Shown here in pieces: positions 63,244 to 64,000 of a stretch of 64,000 nucleotides of DNA (its first letter is position 1; every line of letters begins with the position of its first letter). Position numbers and translations under genes: made by a program. The notes below the pieces were generated by a model. It had not been told where the DNA came from and ran no database searches. It was given only the letters and a program-made list of their open reading frames with translations. This DNA is from a bacterium (GTDB taxonomy: Bacteria; Bdellovibrionota; Bdellovibrionia; Bdellovibrionales; Bdellovibrionaceae): contig JAIELP010000013.1 in assembly GCA_019752925.1 (NCBI GenBank), positions 1 to 64,000 on the forward strand. Direction: 5' to 3'.

Positions 63244-64000
63244 TTAGTAGCGGTACATATCCCGCTTACGTTTCTTCTCAGCTTGGTAATTCGCAATTTT
63301 ATTTTTGGCATACCCATTCGCGCCGGAGTAAGCAGCTTTTCCTTTTGCAGCGAGCGACATTCCTTTAGTTGGAACCGCCGCCATTGCTGCCACAGCTTGC
63401 TGTCCGATTCCTGAAGACATGGCTTGTGCCCCTTGGCTTCCAAGGGATTTTACGAAAAGAGGAGTTGCGAGCATCGCAATCGCAATGACAAAATTCATCA
63501 CGACGATGGTCACATAAGCACCTTCCGTCTTATACGCATCTCCAAAAGCCAGTGATGCGAGCATGGCTCCTAAGATCGCCCAGACAATTTTCCAACAAGC
63601 CACCTCGATCATTCCTCGAAAGAGATTGGCCGTAATGTTTCCCGTTGCCGGAAATAAATTGAACAGCAGCAAGAGCGGAGCCGACACCATGTAGAACACC
63701 CAAAAGAAGTGATACATGGCAATCATGAGGTAGCGGGCAATGAAAAGGATTAGGAAGCTCAAAAAAGTGAGTACTGCCATCAGAAGATCATTGAATCCGA
63801 GAAGGATACTCGCGCTTCCTGCTGGATAACTCTCGCTCTTCTCCTTTGCCATTTGAATCACGGCATCGAGCGTGTTCATGGAGTCAATCTTTTCTGCAAT
63901 ACCGTCGGCCACAAAGACAATGCTCTGACTGATCTCAGGGAAGGCAGCAAGAAGAAGTGTCGAAATCATTGCTCTTTTAAGTACATCAACAAAGTCAATG
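63244..64000 (-). CDS. VirB6/TrbL-like polytopic transfer protein (partial)
   Basis: The frame is open from 63244 to the right edge, since codons before the ATG at 63969 (VDVLKRA) continue without stop, so the N-terminus lies outside. It has at least four helices (MAVLTFLSFLILFIARYLMI, FFWVFYMVSAPLLLLFNLF, WAILGAMLASLAF, IVVMNFVIAIAMLAT) and a Gly/Ala/Lys-rich cytoplasmic tail. This matches VirB6/TrbL channel proteins of the inner membrane. The remaining T4SS genes such as virB4 should lie beyond the edge. Confidence 0.78.
   Translation of the reverse strand, partial: IDFVDVLKRAMISTLLLAAFPEISQSIVFVADGIAEKIDSMNTLDAVIQMAKEKSESYPAGSASILLGFNDLLMAVLTFLSFLILFIARYLMIAMYHFFWVFYMVSAPLLLLFNLFPATGNITANLFRGMIEVACWKIVWAILGAMLASLAFGDAYKTEGAYVTIVVMNFVIAIAMLATPLFVKSLGSQGAQAMSSGIGQQAVAAMAAVPTKGMSLAAKGKAAYSGANGYAKNKIANYQAEKKRKRDMYRY

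Larger units (their letters stand above)
53293..64000. mobile_element. Integrative conjugative element, left part (right end outside)
   Basis: Integrase and excisionase at the left edge, a toxin-antitoxin pair, a candidate oriT and relaxase, coupling protein, VirB9/VirB10, VirB8-like and VirB6-like proteins make a conjugation module. Base and codon use are GC-richer than the neighbouring chromosome. An antiphage cargo lies inside. The virB4 ATPase and the other boundary are expected further right. Confidence 0.85.

Overview
The window is a 64-kb piece of a Gram-negative chromosome. LpxD (lipid A synthesis), many Sec-signal and lipobox proteins, HtpX, Prc and an ETF-ubiquinone oxidoreductase support this. 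The chromosomal part (about 1-53,000) is visibly AT-rich and densely coded, with short intergenic gaps. The gene content and secreted-protein style suggest a member of the Bdellovibrionota (Bdellovibrio or Pseudobdellovibrio relatives), but no marker here proves this. From about 53,290 to the right edge, base composition and codon use change to a clearly more GC-rich style and the genes are those of an integrative conjugative element (ICE).

Layout. 1-5,903: a huge minus-strand lipoprotein made of ~110-aa Ig/cadherin-like repeats, running off the left edge. 6,111-16,544: housekeeping genes, including pyrE, a compact folate operon (folB, a folK-folP fusion, folC), 2-oxoacid dehydrogenase E1 alpha and beta, and htpX. 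16,541-21,756: a fatty-acyl cluster (AMP ligase, KAS III-like enzyme, short-chain reductase, two alpha/beta hydrolases). 21,737-30,167: a lipoprotein, tail-specific protease, topA and HAD enzymes. 30,168-30,494: an intergenic region with a strong candidate structured RNA. 30,507-46,242: a phospholipase D-like protein, tex, infA, a histone-H1-like protein, lpxD, free-methionine-sulfoxide reductase, RlmL-like methyltransferase, ETF-QO, nitrilase, and genes for ribosomal proteins L28, an L24-like KOW protein and S18. 46,243-52,397: an operon of four tandem radical SAM proteins with N-terminal twitch-type cysteine domains, followed by a membrane-anchored protein of unknown function; this is the best candidate for an undescribed pathway.

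The element (53,293-64,000, right end outside) carries a tyrosine integrase, an excisionase-like HTH protein, a DUF1778/GNAT toxin-antitoxin pair, and a possible accessory mobilization protein. Next come a long nested palindrome that looks like an origin of transfer and a probable MOBC-class relaxase. A glycine-zipper lipoprotein, VirD4 coupling ATPase, VirB10, VirB9, VirB8-like and VirB6/TrbL-like proteins complete the transfer block. Between virB8 and virB9 lies a two-gene cargo: a cyclic-nucleotide-binding/TIR effector and a nucleotide cyclase. This is the architecture of a Pycsar antiphage system, here with its own promoter and embedded inside the conjugation operon.
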